Source of the DNA: an uncultured Chryseolinea sp.
GTDB lineage: Bacteria > Bacteroidota > Bacteroidia > Cytophagales > Cyclobacteriaceae
Direction: 5' to 3'
Assembly: GCA_946478915.1 (NCBI GenBank)
Contig: CAMLER010000058.1
Span: forward strand, 1-13,618
DNA length: 13,618 nucleotides
Positions 6,449 through 13,618 of the stretch are shown one piece after another. The notes under the pieces are model-generated. The model saw only the letters and a program-made list of their open reading frames with translations, did not search any database and was not told where the DNA came from. The first letter of the stretch is position 1. Every line of letters begins with the position of its first letter. A program made the position numbers and the translations under genes.

Positions 6449-8296
6449 GAGCTCAATCAACGGATACTTAGCGACCTGATTATTCACATGAAGTATGCGC
6501 GGTATATCCCGGAGTTACAGCGAAGGGAGTTGTGGCCGGAGATCTGTGAGCGTTATGCTTTAATGATGGTTGGAAAGTATCCTCAGCTGGAAAAGGAAAT
6601 AGGCGAACAAATGCAGTTCGTGTTGGAGAAAAAAGTGTTGCCATCCATGCGCGCAATGCAATTCGCAGGTGCTGCAATTGAACGGAATAACAGTCGCATT
6701 TATAATTGTGCATATATGCCGGTCGATGATGTCCGGGCATTTTCGGAAGCAATGTTTTTATTGTTAGGTGGAACGGGGGTTGGGTTTTCAGTGCAGACAG
6801 AGCACGTAGAAAACCTTCCCCCGATTATAAAGGGACATAAAAGAAAAAGATTCCTGGTTGGCGACAGCCTTGAAGGGTGGGCAGATTGTGTCAAGGTTTT
6901 GATGAAAGGCTATTTTGGATACAGTGAATATATCCCGGAATTCGATTACTCCGATATTCGTCCTAAGGGCGCGCGCCTTGTAACAGCTGGCGGAAAGGCG
7001 CCGGGCCCAGAGCCGTTGAAAATTTGTATTGCACACGTGTCGGCGATACTTGACGCCAAAACGGAAGGCGAAAAGTTATCGCCACTCGAATGTCACGATA
7101 TCATGTGTCACATTGCCAATGCGGTCTTGGCCGGGGGGATTCGTCGATCGGCGATGATTTCACTCTTTTCATTTCATGATGAGGAAATGCTTACATGCAA
7201 ATTTGGAAATTGGTGGGAACTGAATGAGCAGCGCGGCCGGGCCAACAATTCGGTTGTTTTACCTAGAGATTCTGTCTCAAAAGAACAATTTCTGGAATTG
7301 TGGAGCAAGATTGAGTTATCAGGATCGGGTGAGCCTGGTTTTTATTTTACGAACAACGCCGATTGGGGAACGAATCCTTGCTGTGAAATTGCCCTACGAC
7401 CGTTCCAGTTTTGCAACTTGTGCGAGATAAATGTTTCGGACGTTGTTACGCAGGAAGACTTGAATGCGCGCGCAGCAGCCGGCGCTTTTTTTGGTACGCT
7501 CCAGGCAGGCTTTACAAACTTTCATTATTTGCGTGAGGTATGGAAAACAACGACTGAAAGTGAAGCGCTTATCGGCGTTGGCATGACGGGGATTGCCAGC
7601 GGCAAAGTATTCCAGCTTGACTTGAAGGAAGCTGCCGACGTGGTAAAAAAAACCAACCTGCGTGTCTCCAGTAAAATCGAGATACAATTTGCAGCGCGAT
7701 GTACAACAATCAAACCTTCGGGCACATCTTCCATTGTGTTGGGGACGTCTTCAGGGATTCATGCATGGCACGGAGATTTCTATTTGAGACGGGTGCGTAT
7801 TGGAAAGAACGAGGCTCTGTATGAATATCTCAAAGAGAATCATCCTGAATTGATCGAAGAGGACCTGTTGAACAGCAGACAAGGAATCATCAGGATTCCT
7901 CAGCGCGCTCCAACGGGGTCGATAGTGCGCAGCGAGAGCGTGATGGATTTGTTGAAGCGAATAAAAAAATTCAATGTGGAGTGGGTACGAAATGGTTTTC
8001 GCAACGGGAGTAATGCCAACAACGTATCCGCCACTGTTTCCATTAAAGATGGTGATTGGGAAAAGGTAGGGGAGTGGATGTGGGAAAACAAAGCTTCCTA
8101 CAATGGACTCAGTGTTTTGCCGTTCGACAATGGCAACTACAAGCAGGCGCCTTTCGAGGACATTGGAAAAGATCATTTTGAAGACCTCGAAAAAAGTTTG
8201 CGAGACCTCAATCTTTCAAATGTGTTTGAGCCTGATGATCTGACAGAATTACAAACCGAAGCTGCTTGTGCCGGTGGCTCGTGCACGATTGTATGA
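6443..8296 (+). CDS. nrdJ: Adenosylcobalamin-dependent (class II) ribonucleotide reductase
   Basis: Reduces ribonucleotides to deoxyribonucleotides using a B12-generated thiyl radical, without needing or being damaged by oxygen. At 617 residues it is shorter than the 739-residue monomeric Lactobacillus leichmannii enzyme, but every catalytic site aligns: C89 (NCAYMP) with C119; C313, E315 and C324 with C408, E410 and C419 at identical spacing; and the C-terminal relay pair C609/C614 (CAGGSC) with C731/C736. C89 to C313 is 224 residues against 289 in that enzyme, so a segment between them is shorter. No ATP-cone domain is seen. The usual NPCGE motif reads NPCCE, with an extra C314, and C327 follows C324. 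The KPSGT motif is at 424-428. The start could be ATG 6443 or the adjacent ATG 6446. It lies 54 nt after ric and 29 nt before the Crp/Fnr gene. Triphosphate or diphosphate preference cannot be judged. Confidence 0.9.
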   Translation: MMELNQRILSDLIIHMKYARYIPELQRRELWPEICERYALMMVGKYPQLEKEIGEQMQFVLEKKVLPSMRAMQFAGAAIERNNSRIYNCAYMPVDDVRAFSEAMFLLLGGTGVGFSVQTEHVENLPPIIKGHKRKRFLVGDSLEGWADCVKVLMKGYFGYSEYIPEFDYSDIRPKGARLVTAGGKAPGPEPLKICIAHVSAILDAKTEGEKLSPLECHDIMCHIANAVLAGGIRRSAMISLFSFHDEEMLTCKFGNWWELNEQRGRANNSVVLPRDSVSKEQFLELWSKIELSGSGEPGFYFTNNADWGTNPCCEIALRPFQFCNLCEINVSDVVTQEDLNARAAAGAFFGTLQAGFTNFHYLREVWKTTTESEALIGVGMTGIASGKVFQLDLKEAADVVKKTNLRVSSKIEIQFAARCTTIKPSGTSSIVLGTSSGIHAWHGDFYLRRVRIGKNEALYEYLKENHPELIEEDLLNSRQGIIRIPQRAPTGSIVRSESVMDLLKRIKKFNVEWVRNGFRNGSNANNVSATVSIKDGDWEKVGEWMWENKASYNGLSVLPFDNGNYKQAPFEDIGKDHFEDLEKSLRDLNLSNVFEPDDLTELQTEAACAGGSCTIV

Positions 8297-8325
8297 TGAA
8301 CCGAAAAAATTTTTTTTGCTAAGAA

Positions 8326-8946
8326 ATGCGACTTAACTTTCTCCGAAAAAGGAAGAGAGTGTTTCCGGTAAAAACATTAGAGAAATATCATGCAAAACTG
8401 ATCAGTTTGCGCAAGGACGAGATTTTATTTATTGAAGGCGACCCTGCACGCGATTACTATCAGGTAGAAGCCGGAAGTGTGAAAATGTACAGCGCTAACC
8501 AGGATGGTCAGGAATTTATCCAGGGGATTTTTACACCTGGTGAAAGTTTCGGGGAGCCCGCCCTCATCGGAAAATTTCCCTACCCCGGAAGTGTTGCAGC
8601 ACTGGTGCACTCAAAGGTTTGGAAACTTGCAGGAGACTATTTCCTGCAGATGCTAAAGGAAAATTTTGAACTTCACTTAAAAATGGATCAGGTTTTGTGC
8701 CAACGGTTACGCTACAAGTCGATGGTGCTATCAGAAATATCCAGTTACGATCCGGAACATAGAATACTATCCCTTCTGAATTATTACAAATCAAAAAACG
8801 GCAATAGCGGGAAAATCATTATTCCCTTTACACGCCAGCAACTTGCCGATATGAGTGGTCTCCGTGTGGAGACTGTAATCAGAACGGTAAAGAAAATGGA
8901 GAAAGAAAAGAAACTCTCTTTGGATGGGCATAAGATCAAGTTCTAA
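8326..8946 (+). CDS. Crp/Fnr-family transcriptional regulator without an FNR iron-sulfur motif
   Basis: A 206-residue cytoplasmic DNA-binding protein. Residues about 20-110 form the cyclic-nucleotide-binding-type beta barrel (GDPARDYYQVEAGSVKMY at 38-55, GESFGEPALIG at 72-82). Then come a dimerisation helix (about 108-140) and a winged helix-turn-helix (FTRQQLADMSGLRVETVIRT at 168-187). The recognition helix has E182 and R186 at the positions of FNR E209 and R213, which read the TGA core, but I185 replaces FNR S212. Only one cysteine (C125) is present, so it cannot carry an FNR-type 4Fe-4S cluster; a heme, a ligand or another partner may be the signal. It is the obvious candidate to bind the TGAY-N4-RTCA palindromes in this window. 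It lies between nrdJ (29 nt) and nadA (3-15 nt), probably one transcription unit. Confidence 0.88.
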   Translation: MRLNFLRKRKRVFPVKTLEKYHAKLISLRKDEILFIEGDPARDYYQVEAGSVKMYSANQDGQEFIQGIFTPGESFGEPALIGKFPYPGSVAALVHSKVWKLAGDYFLQMLKENFELHLKMDQVLCQRLRYKSMVLSEISSYDPEHRILSLLNYYKSKNGNSGKIIIPFTRQQLADMSGLRVETVIRTVKKMEKEKKLSLDGHKIKF

Positions 8947-8949
8947 TCT

Positions 8950-9900
8950 GTGAACCACCGGATGAACGTGAGTGAGTTGACTTCCGGTATACGTCGCCTT
9001 AAGAAGGAGAAGAACATTTTGCTGCTGGCACATTATTATCAGATTCCTGAAATACAGGATCTGGCTGACTACGTCGGCGATAGCTTGGGATTATCGCAAT
9101 ATGCGGCTTCGGTACAGGCAACAATGATTGCATTTGCCGGCGTTCATTTTATGGCAGAGACGGCAAAAATTCTGAACCCTGAGGCAACGGTTCTGATCCC
9201 TGATTTCGAAGCAGGATGCTCGCTGGCCGACTCTTGTCCACCGACTGACTTCAGAGCTTTTATTGACTCTCACCCCGAACATGTGGTGGTAACCTATATT
9301 AATTGTTCGTCGGAGATCAAGGCAATGAGCGACATAATTTGCACATCTTCGAATGCTGAGAAAATTATCAATTCAATCCCTCTTCATAAAAAGATCATTT
9401 TTGCTCCTGATAAAAACCTGGGACGATACTTGATTACCAAAACCGGACGGCAATTAGTGCTGTGGGATGGTTCGTGTATCGTCCATGAAGCTTTCGCAAT
9501 TGACAAGCTGCTATCATTGCACGCCCAATTTCCAGAGGCGAAGATTGTTGCACATCCCGAATCCGAATTGCATTTGATAAAGGTGGCGCATTACACAGGC
9601 TCCACAACCGGCATGATTGATTATATCAAAAAGGATGCAGGTAAGGAATTTATTGTTGCAACTGAAGCTGGAATTCTGCACGCGATCAAGAAGGAGGCTG
9701 GTGGTAAGATTATCATACCCGCGCCGGTAAGGGAAGATAATACTTGTGCCTGCAGTGAATGCGCGTACATGAAAAAAAATACGCTTGAGAAACTTTATTC
9801 ATGCATGCTACATGGCCATCCAGAGATCGAGATTGACGAAGCGCTTCGAATGAAGGCCCTTGATCCCATCCACCGAATGTTGGAGATTTCAAAAAATTGA
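8950..9900 (+). CDS. nadA: Quinolinate synthase A
   Basis: Condenses iminoaspartate with dihydroxyacetone phosphate to quinolinate, the second step of de novo NAD synthesis in the cytoplasm. It is a 4Fe-4S enzyme. Likely cluster ligands are C90 (FEAGCSLADSC), C176 (DGSCIVHE) and C271 (CACSEC, 266-271), with spacings of 86 and 95 residues, close to known NadA proteins. Other family motifs are LLAHYYQ at 25-31, GDSL at 43-46, HPES at 202-205 and NTLEKLY at 277-283. The GTG at 8950 gives 316 residues; an ATG at 8962 (residue 5) is the other possible start, and both leave a complete enzyme. It follows the Crp/Fnr gene almost directly and is separated from nadB by 1 nt, so NadA and NadB are co-expressed. 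The exposed cluster makes the enzyme sensitive to O2 and NO. Confidence 0.96.
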   Translation: MNHRMNVSELTSGIRRLKKEKNILLLAHYYQIPEIQDLADYVGDSLGLSQYAASVQATMIAFAGVHFMAETAKILNPEATVLIPDFEAGCSLADSCPPTDFRAFIDSHPEHVVVTYINCSSEIKAMSDIICTSSNAEKIINSIPLHKKIIFAPDKNLGRYLITKTGRQLVLWDGSCIVHEAFAIDKLLSLHAQFPEAKIVAHPESELHLIKVAHYTGSTTGMIDYIKKDAGKEFIVATEAGILHAIKKEAGGKIIIPAPVREDNTCACSECAYMKKNTLEKLYSCMLHGHPEIEIDEALRMKALDPIHRMLEISKN

Positions 9901-9901
9901 G

Positions 9902-11455
9902 ATGGCGACAATTGACGTATTGGTTGTAGGTTCGGGAATTGCCGGCCTCACACTTGCAATAAAGGCCGCGCAACAGTTTCCCGAAAGGAAAGTTGTAATT
10001 CTGACAAAGGATGCCGCTGATGAATCCAATACCAGGTACGCACAGGGAGGAATTGCCGTGGTTTCTGATAAAATAAAAGATTCTTTTGAGCGGCATGAGG
10101 AAGATACTTGTGAGGCAGGTGATGGACTCTGTGACGCCGCGATCGTAAGCAAAGTTGTTCGGGAAGCACCTGCTCGTTTGAATGAATTGATCGGTATGGG
10201 GGTTGAGTTTGACCGGGACCAGACTGGCGATTTTTGTCTGTCAAGAGAAGGCGGACACCAGGCTCATCGGGTGATTCATTGGCAGGATAGCACCGGGTTG
10301 CAGCTTTCAAAAGCGCTGCTCGTGAAAGTAAAGCAACTTCCTAACATTGAATTGATACAGTACCGTCTGGCCCTCGATCTTATAACAACACAGGTTGGGG
10401 TATCGACTTCCAACATTGACGAAAAGTTGTGTGTCGGTCTTAAAGTGCTTAACCTTCAGACTAATGAAATCGAAATGTATCACGCCCATATCACCGTTAT
10501 GGCTACTGGCGGTTTGGGTCAACTCTATTCTGCCACGACGAATCCTCTGGTCGCTACTGGCGATGGCATTGGTATTGCTTTTCGCGCCGGGGCACGTATC
10601 AGCAATATGGAGTTTATCCAGTTCCACCCCACAACTTTAAAGGATGACAAAGCCGGACCTGCATTTCTAATCTCGGAGGCTATAAGGGGACATGGAGCTT
10701 ATCTGAGAAACAACAAAGGTGAAAGATTCCTCTTCCGCTACCACACGAACGGTGAACTTGCCTGCAGAGATATTGTATCACGCGCTATCGCCGGTGAAAT
10801 ACAAAGCGGAGATGCCGAGGTTGTTTACCTTGACTGTACACATATTGCGAACGTTGAGTTATGTTTTCCTACAATTTATAGAACCTGTCTATCCAGAGGA
10901 ATTGATTTAAGGTTCGATTTGCTTCCTGTTGCGCCGGCTGCGCATTATTTGTGTGGAGGGATCGATGTAGATGTAAATGGTAGGACATCCATTCAAAATC
11001 TGTATGCTTGTGGAGAATGTTCAAACACCGGATTGCACGGCGCTAATCGCCTGGCATCCAATTCGCTCCTGGAAGCGCTGGTATTCGCCCATGCGTGTTA
11101 CCTTGACATCGGTGAACTATTCGAAAAAAACTATTCATCGCAACAGTTTGCAGAGTCCATCTTAGAATATCCCACTGACGAGCCTGATCTTTCCCTTCAC
11201 GAAATAAAATTGTCTTTGCAGAATCTGATGACAAAGTATGTTGGTATCGTCAGAAATAACCAAGGGCTCCGCTATGCACATGATCAGATACGCATACTGG
11301 AAGAGAAAATGACTGTCGGCGGTAAGGACTATTTACACTCTCAATCCTGGTGCGAACTTCGAAACATGGTTTGCTGTGCAAAATTGATAGTAGAGCATTC
11401 GCGGCAGCGAAAAGTTAACAGGGGTGTTTTTTTTAATCGTGATATTGGTCGGTGA
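9902..11455 (+). CDS. nadB: L-aspartate oxidase
   Basis: FAD enzyme that oxidises L-aspartate to iminoaspartate, the substrate of NadA, using O2 or fumarate as acceptor. I chose the ATG at 9902 (517 aa), one base after the nadA stop, because MATIDVLVVGSGIAGL places the dinucleotide-binding motif at the usual distance from the N-terminus. An in-frame ATG at 9860 would add 14 residues overlapping nadA. Family motifs in order: GSGIAG, ESNTRYAQGGIAVV, the substrate-region motif EFIQFHPTTL, then CGGIDVDVNGRTS, YACGEC and GLHGANRLASNSLLEA. The C-terminal helical domain is complete. No nadC gene is present in the window. Its end converges with the minus-strand NPD-like gene, 70 nt away. Confidence 0.95.
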   Translation: MATIDVLVVGSGIAGLTLAIKAAQQFPERKVVILTKDAADESNTRYAQGGIAVVSDKIKDSFERHEEDTCEAGDGLCDAAIVSKVVREAPARLNELIGMGVEFDRDQTGDFCLSREGGHQAHRVIHWQDSTGLQLSKALLVKVKQLPNIELIQYRLALDLITTQVGVSTSNIDEKLCVGLKVLNLQTNEIEMYHAHITVMATGGLGQLYSATTNPLVATGDGIGIAFRAGARISNMEFIQFHPTTLKDDKAGPAFLISEAIRGHGAYLRNNKGERFLFRYHTNGELACRDIVSRAIAGEIQSGDAEVVYLDCTHIANVELCFPTIYRTCLSRGIDLRFDLLPVAPAAHYLCGGIDVDVNGRTSIQNLYACGECSNTGLHGANRLASNSLLEALVFAHACYLDIGELFEKNYSSQQFAESILEYPTDEPDLSLHEIKLSLQNLMTKYVGIVRNNQGLRYAHDQIRILEEKMTVGGKDYLHSQSWCELRNMVCCAKLIVEHSRQRKVNRGVFFNRDIGR

Positions 11456-11499
11456 GGTGCCGTTTCGTAGGTATGACTTACCAGTCCGATTGAAATACA

Positions 11500-11525
11500 A
11501 AACCTCAAACCTCAAACTTTTAACT
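11500..11525. repeat. Short CTCAAAC/CTTTAAAC low-complexity repeat between convergent genes
   Basis: The sequence between the nadB stop and the end of the NPD-like gene contains two head-to-tail copies of ACCTCAA followed by degenerate ACTTTTAACTTTAAACCTC, running into the last codons of the minus-strand gene. No stable GC-rich hairpin with a T tract is present, so I do not call a terminator here. Confidence 0.45.
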
Positions 11526-13337
11526 TTAAACCTCGAGACCCGTCGTCAGTTCCATCGTTTTCAGGAAAGACTCAACCTCTTTTTCGCATCGTTGAAGCTG
11601 TTGTCTGAAAATATTTCCCGCCTGTCGCGCAATGCTTTCGGAGAGATCCTGATAGTAAGTAATGCCTTTTTGCAGGTTATGGCAAAAGGTAACAAGGTCT
11701 TTTCTTACTTTGTCATTTGTTTCTTTTATTTCATCAATCCGCTCTTTCAGGTAATTGATATTCAGAAACAGTTCTTTGATGAACATATGCGGACGTTCTG
11801 TATTGGTTAGTAGCGACGTACGACCATATATATGATCTGTAATTTCTTTCAGAGACACAACTTTATCAAAATATGCAATGTTGGGTCCGGGACAAATGGC
11901 AACGGCTTCAAGCCTTTTGATCGGTGGAAGCTTATGTTTCAAAATGGCAGCGTTGCTCAATCCGATACATAAACACTCTTTACTAACGACGTCCTGATAT
12001 TGTTTTTCATACTCATGTTCGGTGAGATTCGCTTGCTTTAATTGTTCAATTTTTCTTTTTTGATAGGCGCTCGATGCTGTACAGATCGGCTCCTTTGTAA
12101 ATTCTGTATTGGACACCAGATGTTTTTCAGTGCAGGGGCTACCTGGTTTTCCACTTGCTATCCGCGCCAGTTTTTCTTTTTCCGAAGTTGTTCCCTTTAA
12201 ATAGTTGAACCGAATTCCCAGCGGAGAATTTTTGCTAAGCTCAATATCTTTTTCTTTCGCCGCAGTTAGCAATTGCAGTGTATGGTCATCCACAGTCGTA
12301 GCTTCCGGGCACAATAAAAAGGGCGTGCCCCATCCGGCGCTCTTTATTGCATAATGTGAAAAAAGGAAAGCAGCCTCTTCATACGTACCGATACCGCCTT
12401 GTACCGTTATGTCTATGGGATGTGGCTCGACATAAACCGTAAATCCTTTGGCTTTTATAGCAGGATTGTAAAGCTGGTGCAAGGAGTCCAGGAGCTCAGA
12501 TTTTTTTGTTTTGAATTCGTCGAGAATAGGACCCAAAAGGCTGCCGTCAGTCGCGAAGGCATGACCACCGCAGTTGAGCCCCGATTCGATCCTGAACTCA
12601 CTTACCCATATTCCTTTTTTTGCAAGATATTTTCCCTGTATCAGCGCAGACCTGTAATCGCTTACCTTGATAATTACCTTTTTATCGAACTGACCATAAG
12701 CGGTTGCGTTGAATGCAGACAACTTCTCTAAATAATTGAACAGTCGGGGATTTAAACCTGCAGAGAAAACAATTGAAGAGTTTGTAAGATCGCTCAAAGC
12801 ATATCCACGAAGCGCCGCCAGTGCGTCGGAAGAGTCAGTTAAGATGTTTCCCTGTTTGTCATAATTTTCTTTGTCAACTTTAGTCATGATGTTGACGTCA
12901 ATGCGTCCGGGTTGGATTTGCTCGCGGAGATAGTGTTCTATTCTCGTTCTTTCGTCTTCATCCTCCGCATTTTTCATTCTCTGATAAGCCTCGTGAAGAA
13001 GATTATCTGCGGGAAGCATTTCGAAATATTTGGCGATGTCAGAGCCCTCAGCGAATGGAGAATTCTTTAATTCTTCCATTTGGTCTTTGATAATTCTGTT
13101 AATCAGGTTGAGATAGTCGGTTATTCTTTTCGCTCTGTAATCATCTTCCTTTGAAGAAATCGGTTGAAAGGGCAATTGAAGTTGATCGTAATAATGTTTA
13201 CGCATTAATTCAATCAGCTTGTCCTCGATAATTGAAATAACGGAGTCGATTCCAAAACGCGCCACTTTAACAGGTGTATCGATTGTATAGGCCAGGCCCA
13301 TTACGGGTATATGAAAAGTGTGGGGAGAAGCAGCCAT
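11526..13337 (-). CDS. Uncharacterised NPD-like (nitronate monooxygenase-fold) protein with Cys-rich extension
   Basis: Function not known. Numbering is from the in-frame ATG at 13373 (615 aa); I prefer residue 13 (MAASPHTFHIPVMGLAYTID, 13337; 603 aa), because the operator at 13385-13410 is too close to the first ATG. The pieces resemble flavin-binding TIM barrels of the nitronate monooxygenase/2-nitropropane dioxygenase group: IPVMGLA with TPVKVARFGI (22-41), ESGLNCGGHAF (263-273) like the family's GGH motif, VQGGIGT (324-330), and GWGTPFLLCPEAT (347-359) like the family's GTRF..E. Residues about 55-190 are a charged, mostly helical insertion. After the barrel comes a cysteine-containing region (C414, C431, C467, C469, C494), possibly metal or Fe-S binding, then a helical tail (530-605). 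Usual NPD enzymes are about 310-380 residues. FMN binding and catalysis are inference. Confidence 0.75.
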   Translation of the reverse strand: MAASPHTFHIPVMGLAYTIDTPVKVARFGIDSVISIIEDKLIELMRKHYYDQLQLPFQPISSKEDDYRAKRITDYLNLINRIIKDQMEELKNSPFAEGSDIAKYFEMLPADNLLHEAYQRMKNAEDEDERTRIEHYLREQIQPGRIDVNIMTKVDKENYDKQGNILTDSSDALAALRGYALSDLTNSSIVFSAGLNPRLFNYLEKLSAFNATAYGQFDKKVIIKVSDYRSALIQGKYLAKKGIWVSEFRIESGLNCGGHAFATDGSLLGPILDEFKTKKSELLDSLHQLYNPAIKAKGFTVYVEPHPIDITVQGGIGTYEEAAFLFSHYAIKSAGWGTPFLLCPEATTVDDHTLQLLTAAKEKDIELSKNSPLGIRFNYLKGTTSEKEKLARIASGKPGSPCTEKHLVSNTEFTKEPICTASSAYQKRKIEQLKQANLTEHEYEKQYQDVVSKECLCIGLSNAAILKHKLPPIKRLEAVAICPGPNIAYFDKVVSLKEITDHIYGRTSLLTNTERPHMFIKELFLNINYLKERIDEIKETNDKVRKDLVTFCHNLQKGITYYQDLSESIARQAGNIFRQQLQRCEKEVESFLKTMELTTGLEV

Positions 13338-13384
13338 AAAAATATTTGTCTTTAAACATTCAAAAAACCGCAATTCATAATCGG

Positions 13385-13410
13385 CGTCATATGACTGAAG
13401 TCATATGACG
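13385..13410. promoter_or_regulatory. Perfect 12-2-12 inverted repeat, candidate Crp/Fnr operator
   Basis: Arms CGTCATATGACT and AGTCATATGACG are exact reverse complements separated by GA. The 16-bp core at 13390-13405 is TATGAC-TGAA-GTCATA, the same 6-4-6 layout as operator 3 near ric, with the same TGAY-N4-RTCA pattern. Each arm also contains the self-complementary 10-mer GTCATATGAC (13386-13395 and 13400-13409). It is centred about 60 bp upstream of the preferred start (13337) of the NPD-like gene, suitable for an activator site with the transcript start near 13356. Confidence 0.75.
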
Positions 13411-13493
13411 TAGCTGCAATGGACTCGCGCACACATTCGGATGGCTGACCAGTTCGTGCAACTAATTACGTTAACGGCGGAGTTGTCTGTTTA

Positions 13494-13618
13494 TCAAACG
13501 ATCTTCTCCATCTCAAATTTTTTCCGTGGCGCCGGAGCAGGTGTGTATTTTTTCAGATTTCCAGATGCTTTGAGGACGATGTAAACAAGGGGCAAAACAC
13601 CGCCCAGCGTGAAGATTG
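13494..13618 (-). CDS. C-terminal 40 codons of a membrane protein, possibly a heme-copper oxidase/NO reductase subunit
   Basis: A minus-strand reading frame enters from the right edge and ends in TGA followed directly by TAA. The 40 visible residues begin IFTLGGVLPLVYIVLKASGN, a hydrophobic helix, followed by a basic Pro/Ala-rich cytoplasmic-type tail ending in EMEKIV. A last helix of this kind after a truncated start at 'IF' resembles the C-terminus of NorB/oxidase subunit I proteins, where GDTIF precedes the last helix. That reading is weak because no catalytic residue is in view. It is co-directional with the NPD-like gene and separated from it by about 120-156 nt that hold the 12-2-12 palindrome. 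Confidence 0.55.
   Translation of the reverse strand, partial: IFTLGGVLPLVYIVLKASGNLKKYTPAPAPRKKFEMEKIV

Noticed and set aside
7751..8176. 141-codon minus-strand open frame opposite nrdJ
   Set aside because: Antisense to well-conserved ribonucleotide reductase coding sequence; composition and motifs do not suggest a protein.
11470..11482. Possible terminator hairpin GGTA-TGACT-TACC after nadB
   Set aside because: Only 4-bp arms and no following T tract; too weak for a terminator call.
11424..11810. 128-codon plus-strand open frame across the nadB/NPD-like junction
   Set aside because: Overlaps the nadB 3' end and is antisense to the helical tail of the NPD-like gene; no domain seen.
13338..13373. 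Upstream ATG at 13373 as the NPD-like gene start (12 extra residues)
   Set aside because: It lies only 12 nt from the palindrome edge, leaving no room for a promoter; the ATG at 13337 sits directly before the conserved-looking N-terminus. Not excluded if transcription starts further upstream.

Overview
The window looks like chromosomal DNA of a Bacteroidota bacterium, most likely a Cytophagales-type aerobe. The clues are a cbb3 oxidase whose CcoN and CcoO are fused in one polypeptide, a CcoP with a single heme, A/T-rich leaders with no clear Shine-Dalgarno sequence, and moderate GC content. The lineage is inferred from gene architecture, not from a marker gene.

Left half, minus strand (1-5479): a tight operon for a cbb3-type high-affinity cytochrome oxidase and its assembly factors, in the order ccoNO, ccoQ, ccoP, ccoG, ccoH (fixH), then a SafE/TauE-like membrane protein cut by the window edge. 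Genes overlap or lie at most about 30 nt apart.

Centre (5480-5671): a divergent control region between ccoNO and ric. It holds three Crp/Fnr-type palindromes of the form TGAY-N4-RTCA, with centres 21 and 30 bp apart.

Right of centre, plus strand (5672-11455): ric (di-iron Fe-S repair protein), a B12-dependent class II ribonucleotide reductase, a Crp/Fnr-family regulator without FNR-type cysteines, then nadA and nadB.

Right end, minus strand: a 603-615 residue protein resembling the nitronate monooxygenase/2-nitropropane dioxygenase (NPD) TIM barrel, with a large helical insertion and a cysteine-rich C-terminal extension. Just upstream of it is a perfect 12-2-12 inverted repeat whose core matches the palindromes near ccoNO. 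Beyond that is the last 40 codons of another minus-strand gene, a membrane protein that may be an oxidase or NO-reductase subunit.

Taken together the window reads as a low-oxygen/nitrosative-stress neighbourhood: a microaerobic oxidase, Fe-S repair, an oxygen-independent nucleotide reductase, the O2-sensitive Fe-S enzyme NadA, and a Crp/Fnr regulator with candidate operators at two or three promoters. The most interesting part is the shared operator linking the uncharacterised NPD-like protein to the cco/ric control region. No RNA genes, CRISPR arrays, insertion sequences or phage genes were seen.
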